From: Terriglobia bacterium | GTDB lineage: Bacteria; Acidobacteriota; Terriglobia; Terriglobales; Acidobacteriaceae | Reading direction: 5' to 3' | DNA: 64,000 nt | Assembly (NCBI GenBank): GCA_020073525.1 | Contig: JAIQFA010000002.1 | Span: 93,416 to 157,415 of the forward strand | Shown here: in pieces, positions 1 to 9,081 of the stretch | Position numbering within the stretch: the first letter of the stretch is position 1 | How the letters are laid out: the number at the start of each line of letters is the position of its first letter | Translations under genes and position numbers: made by a program | Notes under the pieces: model-generated | The model's input: only the letters and a program-made list of their open reading frames with translations | The model's database searches: none | What the model was told of the DNA's origin: nothing

Positions 1-526
1 GCACCATGACGGGGAAGTTGAAGGGCGTGATGGCGGCGCAAACGCCGACAGGTTGGCGAAAGGTTTCCGTGTTGATGCCGCGCGACACGCCTTCGAGAAC
101 GCGGCCCTGCATGGTCATGGGAGAAGCGCAAGCAACTTCCAGCACTTCGATGGACCGGGTGACTTCGGCGCGCGCGTCGGAGAGCACTTTGCCGCCTTCG
201 CGGGTGACTGATTCGGCGAGTTCGTCGATCCGCTGGCGAAACTTTTCGCGGAGCGCGTAAATAAATTCGGTGCGCTCGCCGACCGAACGACTCCGCCAGT
301 CCGGCAGCGCAGCGCTGGCGGCATCGACCGCCGCTTCGACGTCGGCAACTCCCGACAACGGAACTCGCGCTAAAACCTCGCCGCTGGCCGGGTTGGTCAC
401 ATCGACAAGGCCGGACGCCTGAGCGGGCACCCAGCGGCCGCCCACGTAGTTCGAGAGAATCCGTGCCGCCTTCTTCTCGGCAGTAGTTTTATCTTCGGAC
501 AGCAGAGTATTGCTTTCGGTAGTCAT
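1..526 (-). CDS. mmsA: Methylmalonate-semialdehyde dehydrogenase (CoA-acylating), N-terminal part
   Basis: The reading frame opens at the ATG whose complement lies at 524-526 and runs off the left edge, giving about 175 N-terminal residues of a protein usually near 490-500 residues. The start reads MTTESNTLLSEDK, followed by the NYVGGRW and NPASGEVLARVPLS blocks of the aldehyde dehydrogenase superfamily. The later stretch RQPVGVCAAITPFNFP is typical of the MmsA/IolA branch, which oxidises methylmalonate or malonate semialdehyde to propionyl- or acetyl-CoA in valine, thymine and inositol breakdown. The catalytic Cys lies outside the window. No partner gene is visible, so the pathway cannot be settled. 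Family assignment is firm; the substrate is inferred. Confidence 0.85.
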   Translation of the reverse strand, partial: MTTESNTLLSEDKTTAEKKAARILSNYVGGRWVPAQASGLVDVTNPASGEVLARVPLSGVADVEAAVDAASAALPDWRSRSVGERTEFIYALREKFRQRIDELAESVTREGGKVLSDARAEVTRSIEVLEVACASPMTMQGRVLEGVSRGINTETFRQPVGVCAAITPFNFPVMV

Positions 527-693
527 GGCTAGCCTTCCTCTATTCACCCGCACGCTTGGTCTGATCCCTGGAGGAAGCGGGTCGTGGTTTGTCCCAGTTG
601 CTTGGTTTTATCATGTTTTGCGACGGAGGGACAGCGTGGCAGACGCAGCCGTGGCATCCGCAAGAAGCGGATTGCATCGACCGAAGATCATCC

Positions 694-755
694 GTAGAGA
701 CGCGGCTTGCCGCGTCTCCCGCTGCAGAGTGAGACGGGGCAAGCCCCGTCTCTAC
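694..755. repeat. Paired REP/BIME-like palindromes
   Basis: Two 22-nt hairpins, at 697-718 and 731-752, each have a 10-bp stem (GAGACGCGGC and GAGACGGGGC as left arms). They sit head to head so that GTAGAGAC at 694-701 pairs with GTCTCTAC at 748-755. The two units differ at two positions that compensate each other, so both stems stay perfect. There is no T-run, so this is not a standard intrinsic terminator. It lies between the divergently placed start of the mmsA gene and the 3' end of the amylase gene. The rest of 527-771 shows nothing else I can support. Confidence 0.7.
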
Positions 756-771
756 TGCGAAAGCGTTTACA

Positions 772-2649
772 CTACTGTGCGCTGAAGACGGCCAGCGTCT
801 GGCTTCCTAGGGAGAGGTGGATCGTTCCATTCGTCACTGTCGCCGCGGTATTCCCGAACACTGTCCGCAACTTTTGGGAGGTTTCGAGCGGAGTATTTTC
901 GACAGGGATATTGAGCTCAAGCGTCTTCGCCGCGTTGTTGTAAACGACCAGCAGTTTCTCTTCCGGCAACTCGCGCAAGAACGCGTAGTAGTTATCGTCC
1001 CATCCGATGTGCCACTGCTTTCCAGTACGCAGCGCTGGATGGGCCTTGCGCAACGTCAGCAAAGACTGCACATACGCGAACACATCTTGTTGTTCGGGAG
1101 TGCGGCCGCTGGCGGTGAACGCGTTGCGCGGATCGCCGGGGAAGCCTCCCGGGAAGTCGCGCCGGTTGTCAGGATCGTCGCCGCCCGGCATCGCGATTTC
1201 GTCCCCGGAATAAATCTGCGGAATCCCGCGCAATGTGAGCAGGAGTGACAATGCGGCCTTCAGCTTGGCCGGGCTGCTGCCTTCTTCACTCAGGAAGCGC
1301 CGGTTGTCGTGATTTCCGATGAAGGTGACCAGCGTTTCCGGATGCGCATAGAATTCGTCGTGGCGAAGGACCTCGACGATCTTTGTCATCGGTTCGCCCT
1401 TGATGACCACGTCGCGCAAGGCATAGCAAAGGGGAAAGTCGAAAACCGTGGCAAGCCCGGAGTCGATGCCATCAAACTGTTTTCGTCCGCCTTCAAAAAA
1501 TGAAGTGATGGTCGGATCGTGGTCCGCCACTTCGCCGATGTCGTTGATTTGCGGATAGACATCCCGCAGCCGCTCGTGCCATCCGCTCCAGAACTGGCGC
1601 GAAGAATAGGGAAATGTATCCAGCCGGAATCCATCCAGTTGCGCGGACTCCGTCCACCACATCGCGTTCTGCGCCAGGTAGAGAGCGAGTGCGGGATCGT
1701 CCGGATTCAGATCGGGCAACTTGCCAGCGAACCAGCCATCGAGAGTGGCAAGATACTGCCGCGGCGAAGCGTGCGGATCGACCAGTCCGGAGAAGTTGTA
1801 GGAAGGCTCCAGATGTTGTGCCGGCGTGCCGTGCAGCCACGTAGCGGTCGGTGGATCGTCGGCCCAGGGATGATGCGGCCCCGTGTGATTGACCACGTAA
1901 TCGATCAGCACCTTCATGCCCAGTTTGTGAGCGTCGGCCACCAGTGCCTGGTATTCCTGCATGGATCCCATGTGGTCGTCGAGCGCGTAGAAATCGACGA
2001 CGTGATAGCCGTGATAGTCGGAATCGGTGTTCTTCCACACCGGAGTGAGCCATAGCGTGGTGACACCGAGGTCGTGCAGATACGCCAGATGCTCGCGAAT
2101 CCCGCGCAGATCGCCACCGTGATACGCCATCGCCTTGCTGCGGTCATACATGCCTGTTGAACCGGCGGGTTGATCGTTCGACGGATCGCCGTCCGCGAAG
2201 CGGTCGGGCATGATCAGGTAAATGACATCGTCGCGAGAGAAACCTTCGAAACGGCCGCGCGAGTCGCCGCGAGCCAGCAGCGGCAACTGGACGGAGGTCG
2301 AACCCGAAGCCGTATCCACCTTAAGCTGCGCCGTCGCAGGCCGCGAAGCCGAAATCTTCAAGTGCACAAAGAGATAGTGCCCGTTCGACGAGGCGTCGGT
2401 GCCGACCACGCGAATGCCTTTGGCCGCGCTCACCACGTGCGCCCCGGAAAGATTGTCGCCGGCGAGCAGCAGCGTGAGTTCAGGCGTGTAGGTCACCCAC
2501 CAGTTGGGAGGATCGACCTTGCGGACCACAGGGGTACTAGTAGGAGTGCGCGCCGTCGCGCCTTGAGCCCCGGCGGACGTAGGCAAAGTAAATGACGCAA
2601 AAAGACAGAAAAAGAGTAGGACCGCGAAAGAGAGGCGGGAGGTTTTCAT
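772..2649 (-). CDS. Exported GH13 alpha-amylase / neopullulanase-like glycosidase
   Basis: 625 residues. The N-terminus (about 1-29) is a signal peptide with a long hydrophobic core ending at AGAQG. Residues about 40-125 form a beta domain like the N domain of cyclomaltodextrinases, followed by the catalytic barrel. The GH13 motifs are complete: DYVVNH at 250-255, GFRLD with nucleophile Asp344, general acid Glu373 in IGEV, and NHD with Asp448. The LPDLNPDDP block near 311 is the region V typical of neopullulanase-type subfamilies. The enzyme should cleave alpha-1,4 (perhaps alpha-1,6) links in maltodextrin or pullulan in the periplasm or at the cell surface. It lies 53 nt downstream of the TonB receptor on the same strand and is probably co-transcribed with it. 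Exact specificity is inferred. Confidence 0.9.
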   Translation of the reverse strand: MKTSRLSFAVLLFFCLFASFTLPTSAGAQGATARTPTSTPVVRKVDPPNWWVTYTPELTLLLAGDNLSGAHVVSAAKGIRVVGTDASSNGHYLFVHLKISASRPATAQLKVDTASGSTSVQLPLLARGDSRGRFEGFSRDDVIYLIMPDRFADGDPSNDQPAGSTGMYDRSKAMAYHGGDLRGIREHLAYLHDLGVTTLWLTPVWKNTDSDYHGYHVVDFYALDDHMGSMQEYQALVADAHKLGMKVLIDYVVNHTGPHHPWADDPPTATWLHGTPAQHLEPSYNFSGLVDPHASPRQYLATLDGWFAGKLPDLNPDDPALALYLAQNAMWWTESAQLDGFRLDTFPYSSRQFWSGWHERLRDVYPQINDIGEVADHDPTITSFFEGGRKQFDGIDSGLATVFDFPLCYALRDVVIKGEPMTKIVEVLRHDEFYAHPETLVTFIGNHDNRRFLSEEGSSPAKLKAALSLLLTLRGIPQIYSGDEIAMPGGDDPDNRRDFPGGFPGDPRNAFTASGRTPEQQDVFAYVQSLLTLRKAHPALRTGKQWHIGWDDNYYAFLRELPEEKLLVVYNNAAKTLELNIPVENTPLETSQKLRTVFGNTAATVTNGTIHLSLGSQTLAVFSAQ

Positions 2650-2702
2650 AAGTCGGAAGAAATGTGGGGACGGATTTCGCCGCCCCCGCCGGGACTACAG
2701 GG

Positions 2703-5700
2703 TTAGAAGGTGAACCGCAGGCCGAATTCAATCTGGCGCTCGGCATCAAGAAGCGTGTTAGTAATCTTCCCGAAGTTTCCGTCGCTGAAATTGCCATCCG
2801 GCTGAGACAGTTGCGGCGTGTTCGTGATGTTGTAGAACTGGGTCCGGAACTGCATGTTCACGCGCTCGCCCACAGCAAAGTTCTTGAAGATGGAAAAATC
2901 CATGTACTGTCTTCCGGGCCCGTGGTAGGGATTGCGGGGACTGTTTCCGGACCGCGCGAACCCAGCACCTCCAGGAGGCGGAGGTTGATATGCGGACGTG
3001 TCGAACCACTGGTTGATATGATTAGGAGCGCTGGCAGCTCCCGTCACGTCGGGCCGACTGTTCTGCCCGTAAATCCCGTTAATCGTTACATCAAAAGGAA
3101 CACCTGTCTGAAAAGTGACGATCGGGTTCACTTGCCATCCACCCCCGATAGCCTGGACGACACCGCTCCAATTGGTTCCCCATTGCTTTCCCTTACCGAA
3201 AGGTAGCTCGTAGATCGAGGTCGCCACAAAGCTGTGGCGAATATCCAGATTGGAGTTTGCGCGCTCCCGCGAATATTGAGTTGGATCTGCAATGGTGCTG
3301 TACTTGTGCCCCTCGGCACTATCCAGAGGATCCGGGGAATTGTCGATCGTGTGTGCCCAAGTGTAGGACAAACTGTACTGCAATCCGCGGCGGAGCCTTT
3401 TTTCAAGACGCGTTTGGAGCGCGTTGTAATACGATCGCCCAATCGTGCCCATGAAGCTCACATCACTGAGACTTGGATATGCAGACGTGGTGCCGTTGTA
3501 AGGCACACGATTCAAATCAAGCAGCGTCATCAGATCTACGCCCTCGGTGCCAACGTAGCCGACAGAAATGGCCATGTCCGTCCCAAGTTCCCGCTGATAC
3601 TGCAGGTTCCACTGGTAGACATATGACGTTTTGTCGTTCTTGGGATAACCCACAACACTCACGTTTGCCGGATTTGCCAGATCGACCTGCAGGGGACCCT
3701 TGGAAGGCATATCGACGGTTCCGGCTAGCGTCGGGTCAGTCGAATTGGGCGGAGCCTGTCCTTGGAGGTTGATACGAAAACCATTGCCGTAGCTGAAACT
3801 GGATTGTCCGGAGAAAGGCGGATTTTGCGCCAACTGATTGTCGATGCCGCCGCGATCCAGGAAATAGAACATCCCGAAACCACCGCGCACCACCGATTTC
3901 CCGCTGCCCGTGAGGTCATAGGCAAATCCAATGCGCGGTCCGAAATTGTGATAGGGAGTGTCAATTAAGGCTTTCGAGTAGCCGCTTTGTCCCGGGAGAA
4001 TAATGGCCCCGCTGGCCGGATTAAAATTGGCCTGCAGGTTGTTCTCTTCCTGCGGCCATGTGAAGATGTCGTACCGCAGCCCCAGGTTGAGGGTCAAACG
4101 TCGGCTGACCTTCCAGTCGTCTTGCACAAACATTCCGTTCTCCCAACTCCTGGTATGGGAAAAGCCCAGGGCCGGACCGACGCTGTAGTTGTTGACCCAA
4201 CCAGACAACAGGTCGGAAACTTCGTAACCTGTCGGGCTGCCATTTCCGTCACCGAAGAGGTTAAAGAATCCCTTACCGGCAAGAGGCCGGAAGAGATTCA
4301 TCTGGCGACGCAGAATCTGTGCTCCAAACTTGAAGGTGTGGTTCTTCTTTACCCAGGAGACGCTGTCGGAGAACTGCCACGTCTGTTGTGGAACGAGATA
4401 CGGCCCGTAATCACCCGTGTACTCGATCTGATTGCCGTTGCCTCCGATCAAGGCGCCTCCACCAAGGATGGAAAGAGTATTGGCGTTGGGAATCCCAAGC
4501 TGTTCTGACAGAGGAACACTATCGAATGGCGGCGTGTAGCCGAACTTGGTCCGGATCCAACCGAAGCGAAATTCGTTCACGACGCTCGGACTGAATGTGC
4601 GGGTCTCTCCGATTGCCACCGAGCGCGGATAGTTGGCTTGGTCGCCAGAACCAAACCCCGCGGGCAGTTTGGGCAAGCGGGAAGTCGTAGTCTCCCACTC
4701 ATTGCCGTAGCTGTAGCGGGCGAAGAGCAGATCCTTGTCGCTAAGGTTGTAATCCGCGCGGATATCGAAGTCGTTGAACCTCTTGATGTTCTGGCGAGTA
4801 ATCACGAAGTTCTTTTGGATACAGATGCCGGTTGTCGTCGCCTGCGCGCAAAGATTGCTGCTGGCCGGAACGTTGGGTTCCGGGAACAAGTTGAGATAGT
4901 TCTGGCCTGGAGTGAGGATCTCACCGCCAGGTATCACATTGCCAGGTTGGGGGTCTACAGTGACCGGGTCCCTGATCACAACTGGAGTGGCGAGCTGAAG
5001 TAGTTCCGAGAAGTCGCCCTGCTTCATCAGGTCAGTCGGAACGGTAGCCGTATCCTGTCCTTGGGGTTTGCTCTCGCGCCATCCTTGGTAATCACCGAAT
5101 ATGAACAGCTTGTTCTTGATAAGCGCGCCGCCAAGACTCCCGCCAAATTGGTTCCGATGGAAAGGCGGCTTACTCCCAAACTGGAAAGTTGGCTTCGCAT
5201 CCAAGACGCTGTTTCGGTGAAATTCAAATGCGCTGCCGTGCCATTGATTTGTCCCGGAGCGGAATGTGGAGTTGATTACTCCGCTGCCGCGACCGAACTC
5301 GGCGGGCGCGACACTGGTGTCGACGCGAAACTCCTGAATGGCATCGGCGGGCGGGAAAAAGATGATTGTGTTGACGAGTGATTCGTTGTTGTCGACTCCA
5401 TCCAGCAGGAAATTGTTATTTTGTGGACGCAATCCGTTCACCGAGAGTGAAGCGCCACCAGTGCCGTTATATCGGAAGGTTTCCGAATTATTGCCGGAGC
5501 CGGTCGCTTGACCTGCTGGCTGGCCGCGGGTGACGCCGGGGATGAGTGTCGCCAGCTGCGTAAGATTGCGGCCGTTGAGTGGGAGTTCTGTGATCTGTCT
5601 TCCTGTTACTACGTCGCTAATGTTGGAGCTCGCCGATTCCACCAGGGAAACATCTGCGGTAACGGTCACATTCTCTGTCACCTGGCCGGGTTGCAGCGTA

Positions 5701-6014
5701 AGGTTCAGAGCCGCAATTTGCTGAACTGCCAGCGTGATGTTCTGTTTGATGGTTTTGAACCCGGTGACCTTCACCTCGACCACGTATTCTGCCGGGGGCA
5801 AAGAAGCGAAGACGTAGTCACCCGACGAGTCCGAGGTCGCCGTCTCGACACGCTGAGTACCGACATTGGTGACCGTGATAGTGGCTGCGGGTACGACCGC
5901 GCCCGCTGAGTCGGTGATCGTTCCTGTAAGGCGAGCATTGGTCGTCTGGGCAACAGCGGCCCCAGCAAGAAAGATCAGCACAAGCAGCAGTGCGATTCTG
6001 GAAAACGTAGGCAT
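2703..6014 (-). CDS. Oar-like TonB-dependent outer-membrane receptor (maltodextrin locus)
   Basis: 1103 residues. A signal peptide (about 1-22, ending AVAQ) is followed by a carboxypeptidase-regulatory-like domain (about 24-105, with LTGTITDSAGAVVPAATITV). Next come a plug domain (about 125-235, with ELPLNGRNLTQLATLIPGV) and a long beta barrel ending in phenylalanine (GLRFTF). This architecture is typical of Acidobacteriota and of Myxococcus Oar, where it takes over the role of SusC-like receptors. The start at 6014 has AGGAGAG five bases upstream. Its neighbours (GH13 amylase downstream, MalQ and a sugar symporter beyond) point to malto-oligosaccharide uptake, which is inference. A strong inverted repeat lies in its probable 5' leader. 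Confidence 0.9.
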   Translation of the reverse strand: MPTFSRIALLLVLIFLAGAAVAQTTNARLTGTITDSAGAVVPAATITVTNVGTQRVETATSDSSGDYVFASLPPAEYVVEVKVTGFKTIKQNITLAVQQIAALNLTLQPGQVTENVTVTADVSLVESASSNISDVVTGRQITELPLNGRNLTQLATLIPGVTRGQPAGQATGSGNNSETFRYNGTGGASLSVNGLRPQNNNFLLDGVDNNESLVNTIIFFPPADAIQEFRVDTSVAPAEFGRGSGVINSTFRSGTNQWHGSAFEFHRNSVLDAKPTFQFGSKPPFHRNQFGGSLGGALIKNKLFIFGDYQGWRESKPQGQDTATVPTDLMKQGDFSELLQLATPVVIRDPVTVDPQPGNVIPGGEILTPGQNYLNLFPEPNVPASSNLCAQATTTGICIQKNFVITRQNIKRFNDFDIRADYNLSDKDLLFARYSYGNEWETTTSRLPKLPAGFGSGDQANYPRSVAIGETRTFSPSVVNEFRFGWIRTKFGYTPPFDSVPLSEQLGIPNANTLSILGGGALIGGNGNQIEYTGDYGPYLVPQQTWQFSDSVSWVKKNHTFKFGAQILRRQMNLFRPLAGKGFFNLFGDGNGSPTGYEVSDLLSGWVNNYSVGPALGFSHTRSWENGMFVQDDWKVSRRLTLNLGLRYDIFTWPQEENNLQANFNPASGAIILPGQSGYSKALIDTPYHNFGPRIGFAYDLTGSGKSVVRGGFGMFYFLDRGGIDNQLAQNPPFSGQSSFSYGNGFRINLQGQAPPNSTDPTLAGTVDMPSKGPLQVDLANPANVSVVGYPKNDKTSYVYQWNLQYQRELGTDMAISVGYVGTEGVDLMTLLDLNRVPYNGTTSAYPSLSDVSFMGTIGRSYYNALQTRLEKRLRRGLQYSLSYTWAHTIDNSPDPLDSAEGHKYSTIADPTQYSRERANSNLDIRHSFVATSIYELPFGKGKQWGTNWSGVVQAIGGGWQVNPIVTFQTGVPFDVTINGIYGQNSRPDVTGAASAPNHINQWFDTSAYQPPPPGGAGFARSGNSPRNPYHGPGRQYMDFSIFKNFAVGERVNMQFRTQFYNITNTPQLSQPDGNFSDGNFGKITNTLLDAERQIEFGLRFTF

Positions 6015-6245
6015 AATTCTCTCCTCGCGCGTTCGGAATTCATAGCGAGCCGCTGATTCCGGCTCAGGTTACAGCTGGCTGCCCACACCTTACGGCGTCG
6101 CCGTCAGTGGGCTGCCAACGTAGGGAACGTGCATGTTCTAGTGCAAAGGCGTCCTCGGGATAGGTTTCACTAGGTCTTTAAACCGTTACTGGAGTAAAAT
6201 GGCTTGGTTGCATCAGGATACGATCTCCTGTTACGTCGGTGTTAA
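6015..6245. promoter_or_regulatory. Divergent control region with nested inverted repeat
   Basis: This 231-nt region separates the receptor gene (minus) from the regulator gene (plus). An outer repeat pairs 6077-6086 with 6107-6116 (9 of 10 positions). It encloses a perfect inner dyad, ACGGCG-T-CGCCGT, at 6092-6104. Separately, GAACGTGCATGTTC at 6125-6138 is a near palindrome that recurs, with one base changed, at 49606-49619. Both are plausible operator or leader structures for the maltodextrin genes. No clear -35/-10 pair can be called. Confidence 0.5.
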
Positions 6246-7517
6246 ATGGCTGTGACACGCACTTTCGCCGCCGGTCCGGAACAACTATTCCAACAAATAG
6301 ATAACATTATTAAAAGTCATAGCCTGCGCGGCTCTGAGTCGCTCTGCAAGTTGTTGCAATATCTCGCAAAACAGTCCCTCTACCATCCCGACGCTCCGTT
6401 GAAGGAGTATCAGATTGCCACCGAAGTCTACGGGCGTCCCGCGGACTTTGATCCCCAGTCGGACTCCACCATCCGGGTACAAGCCGGACGTCTTCGTCTG
6501 AAGTTGGCCGAGTATTACGCCACCGAGGGAGCAGCGGACCCGATCCTGGTCAAAATTCCGAAGGGAAGCTATCACCTTACCTTCGAGGCACGGCCAATCG
6601 AACCGCAGCCGCAGCCCCAGGCCGTGCCACTACGCGAGCTGCCGCCGCGCGGTATCGCAGTCGAAACCGTTCCCGCGCGCTGGCGGGTTGCCGCCCTCAT
6701 GCTCCTGGTCGGCCTCGTCGCCGCGCTGCTCGTTTTAGGAAGTCTGCTGTGGAACCGGAAATCGTCCGAACCGGCGATGGCGGCGCCCAGTGTCCCGCGG
6801 GCCACTGGACCTCTAGCCGCCTTTTGGAGGCCCTTTGCCTCCGGAGCCGAAGAGCCTTGGGTGATCTTCAGCAATGCCGCCTTCATCGGACGTCCGGAGA
6901 CGGGCATGCGTTACTACAATTCGCGCGCCGATTCGAAGACCACCGTGTATGACCACTACACCGGCGTCGGAGAAGTGTTGGCCATCCACGCCCTTGATGA
7001 TGCGTTCAGCACCCTGGGCCGGAAGATCCGGGTGAAGCGCGGGAGCTTGTTCACGCTCGACGACGTGAAGAATAACAACCTGATTTTTGTGGGCTCTCCT
7101 TCGGAGAATTTGTCGTTGCTCGACATTCCCGGAACGCAGGAATTCGTTTTTCAGAGGGTGGCGTCAGGTCCGCGCCAAGGTGACCTGTCAATTGTCAGCA
7201 AACATCCAAAGGCGGGAGAAGCCAGCACCTACCTCGCCAGTCCTTCTAACACCCCGCTCACCGAGGATTATTCCGTTGTCGGATTGGTCCCGGGAAATGG
7301 TTCCGGTCAGTACGTGATGATTCTGGCGGGAACGACCACATTCGGCACGCAAGGCGCGGTCGAGTTTGTTTGCCGCCAGGAATCGGTGGAAAAACTGCTG
7401 CACGAAATCCCCGGCTCTGGCGCGGGACCGATCAGGCCTTTCGAAGCGCTTGTGCGAGTGAAGATTGCTCGTGGTGTGCCGGTGAAAACCGAGCTGGTCA
7501 CCGTCCGCGCACGTTAG
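6246..7517 (+). CDS. Membrane-anchored winged-helix regulator (ToxR/CadC-like layout)
   Basis: 423 residues. The N-terminal ~115 residues form a helix-rich domain with a YGRPADFDPQSDSTIRVQAG block and end in IPKGSYHLTF. This is a DNA-binding-like module seen repeatedly in Acidobacteriota. A proline-rich linker (about 117-135) leads to one membrane segment (about 144-167, AALMLLVGLVAALLVLGSLL). A C-terminal domain of ~245 residues, presumably periplasmic, follows and has no family I recognise. The layout resembles one-component membrane regulators such as ToxR or CadC. The gene diverges from the TonB receptor gene, so control of the maltodextrin genes is likely but inferred. Confidence 0.65.
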   Translation: MAVTRTFAAGPEQLFQQIDNIIKSHSLRGSESLCKLLQYLAKQSLYHPDAPLKEYQIATEVYGRPADFDPQSDSTIRVQAGRLRLKLAEYYATEGAADPILVKIPKGSYHLTFEARPIEPQPQPQAVPLRELPPRGIAVETVPARWRVAALMLLVGLVAALLVLGSLLWNRKSSEPAMAAPSVPRATGPLAAFWRPFASGAEEPWVIFSNAAFIGRPETGMRYYNSRADSKTTVYDHYTGVGEVLAIHALDDAFSTLGRKIRVKRGSLFTLDDVKNNNLIFVGSPSENLSLLDIPGTQEFVFQRVASGPRQGDLSIVSKHPKAGEASTYLASPSNTPLTEDYSVVGLVPGNGSGQYVMILAGTTTFGTQGAVEFVCRQESVEKLLHEIPGSGAGPIRPFEALVRVKIARGVPVKTELVTVRAR

Positions 7518-7541
7518 TGGAGGGACGGGCGCCTCGCCCGT
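7515..7541. repeat. GC-rich hairpin, copy 1 of a dispersed 17-nt element
   Basis: The 17-nt sequence TAGTGGAGGGACGGGCG (7515-7531) includes the stop codon of the regulator gene. It continues into the hairpin ACGGGCG-CCT-CGCCCGT (7525-7541). The same 17 nt recur at 51644-51660, also just after a gene and also inside a hairpin. No T-run follows. The convergent gene ends at 7562. Confidence 0.6.
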
Positions 7542-7561
7542 TCAGCCGGGCCACAACTAGT

Positions 7562-8914
7562 TCAGGACTTTGCCACGACGGCATTGCCTGGCAGCGAACT
7601 ACTGGGCTGCCGCAGGTCGTACAAATCCTCGACGCGCTGCGTCAGCACCGCCGCCAGCATGAAAAAGATTCCGCCCGCTACCACGGCGGAGATCCGGTTG
7701 TTGTTCAGCAGATGGCCCATGACCCAGCCGAATCCAAGCGATGCTGTGATCTCCGGAATCACGATGAAGAAGTTGAAGATCCCCATGTAAACGCCGGTCT
7801 TTCCGTGGGGCAGCGATCCGGCAAGGATGGAGTAGGGCATCGAGAGCGTGCTGGCCCAGGCAATTCCGACTCCGGCCATCGAGAGCAGCAGCAGATACTT
7901 GCTGTGAATCGCGGCCACCGAAAGGAGGCCGAGCCCGCCGCAGATCAGGCACAGGCTGTGGGTGGCCTTGCGGCCATATTGCCGAGCGAGCGCGGGCAGC
8001 ACAAACGAAAACCCAAAACACACCAGAGAGTACATTCCGAAACAGACGCCAGCCCACTCCACGCCCGTGGAATAGAGGGGAGAATTGGTGTCGGCGGCGC
8101 CGAAGACATTGCGCGCCACCGCCACTGGAAAGTAGAGCCACATGCAGAACAACGCGAGCCACGTGCAGATCTGGACCCAGGCGAGTTGGCGCATGGTGCG
8201 CGGCATCTCGCGAATTGATGCCAGGATTTCGCGCGCCCCGGAGACTAGTCCAGCGCGCTCCGACTTTTGCTTCTGAAATTCCGCCAGATTGTCAGGCGGA
8301 TATTCCTTCGTTGTGAAAATCGTCCAAAGCACCGCGCCCAGGAACGCTGCGGCGCCAATGTAAAAAGAAAGGCGCACGGTGAAAGGGATCGTCCGCGCAG
8401 CGGTGTTGCCTGCCACGTGAAAAACATTCGTCAACAGGTAAGGCAGCGCCGAGGCAATCACTGCTCCAAGCCCAATGAAGAGGCTCTGCATGGCAAAGCC
8501 ACGGGTGCGCTGGAACTCCGGCAGAAGGTCGGCGACGAACGCGCGAAACGGCTCCATGCTGATGTTGATGCTGGCGTCGAGAACCCACAGTAAGCCCGCC
8601 GCCATCCAGAGCGCGGAGCTGCGCGGCATTAGGATGAGCGCTATCGAACTCAGGATCGCTCCCACCAAGAAGTAAGGACGACGCCGGCCCAGCGGTCCCC
8701 ACGTGCGGTCGCTGGCGTGTCCGATGATCGGTTGCACGATCAAGCCAGTCAGCGGCGCGGCCAGCCAGAGAATCGGAATCTGATCGGCGCGCGCGCCCAA
8801 GTATTCATAGATGGCACTCATGTTCGCCATCTGCAATCCCCAGCCAAACTGGATGCCAAGGAAACCGAAACTCATGTTCCAAATCTGCCAGAACGTGCGT
8901 GGTGGCTTGTCCAT
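7562..8914 (-). CDS. MFS/GPH-type sugar:cation symporter (maltose/sucrose family)
   Basis: About 450 residues. I use the ATG at 8914 ([15 protein letters not shown]), preceded by AGGAG six bases upstream; a longer frame back to 9007 has no such support. About 12 membrane segments can be seen. The N-terminal [13 protein letters not shown] block and the [17 protein letters not shown] loop between helices 2 and 3 match the sucrose/maltose proton symporter family (SUT/GPH type). It should import maltose or short maltodextrins across the inner membrane. It sits between the regulator and malQ in the maltodextrin locus. The family is firm; maltose rather than sucrose is inferred from the neighbours. 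Confidence 0.85.
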   Translation of the reverse strand: MDKPPRTFWQIWNMSFGFLGIQFGWGLQMANMSAIYEYLGARADQIPILWLAAPLTGLIVQPIIGHASDRTWGPLGRRRPYFLVGAILSSIALILMPRSSALWMAAGLLWVLDASINISMEPFRAFVADLLPEFQRTRGFAMQSLFIGLGAVIASALPYLLTNVFHVAGNTAARTIPFTVRLSFYIGAAAFLGAVLWTIFTTKEYPPDNLAEFQKQKSERAGLVSGAREILASIREMPRTMRQLAWVQICTWLALFCMWLYFPVAVARNVFGAADTNSPLYSTGVEWAGVCFGMYSLVCFGFSFVLPALARQYGRKATHSLCLICGGLGLLSVAAIHSKYLLLLSMAGVGIAWASTLSMPYSILAGSLPHGKTGVYMGIFNFFIVIPEITASLGFGWVMGHLLNNNRISAVVAGGIFFMLAAVLTQRVEDLYDLRQPSSSLPGNAVVAKS

Positions 8915-9081
8915 GGATTCTCCTGCTGGGTACGTCAGTTTAACGATGCAACCAACCTTGCACCACCAAGGGTACGAAGTATCACGAAGGCTCTTGGTCT
9001 CGGGCATTTCCTTGGTGCACTTTAGTGGCCTTTGTGGTTAACGCTTTCGCAGACTGACCGATACTCCTGCCCACGATTCTT

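Noticed and set aside
694..755. Intrinsic terminator for the amylase gene
   Set aside because: The hairpins are strong, but no T-run follows on either side; the paired arrangement fits a REP/BIME element better.
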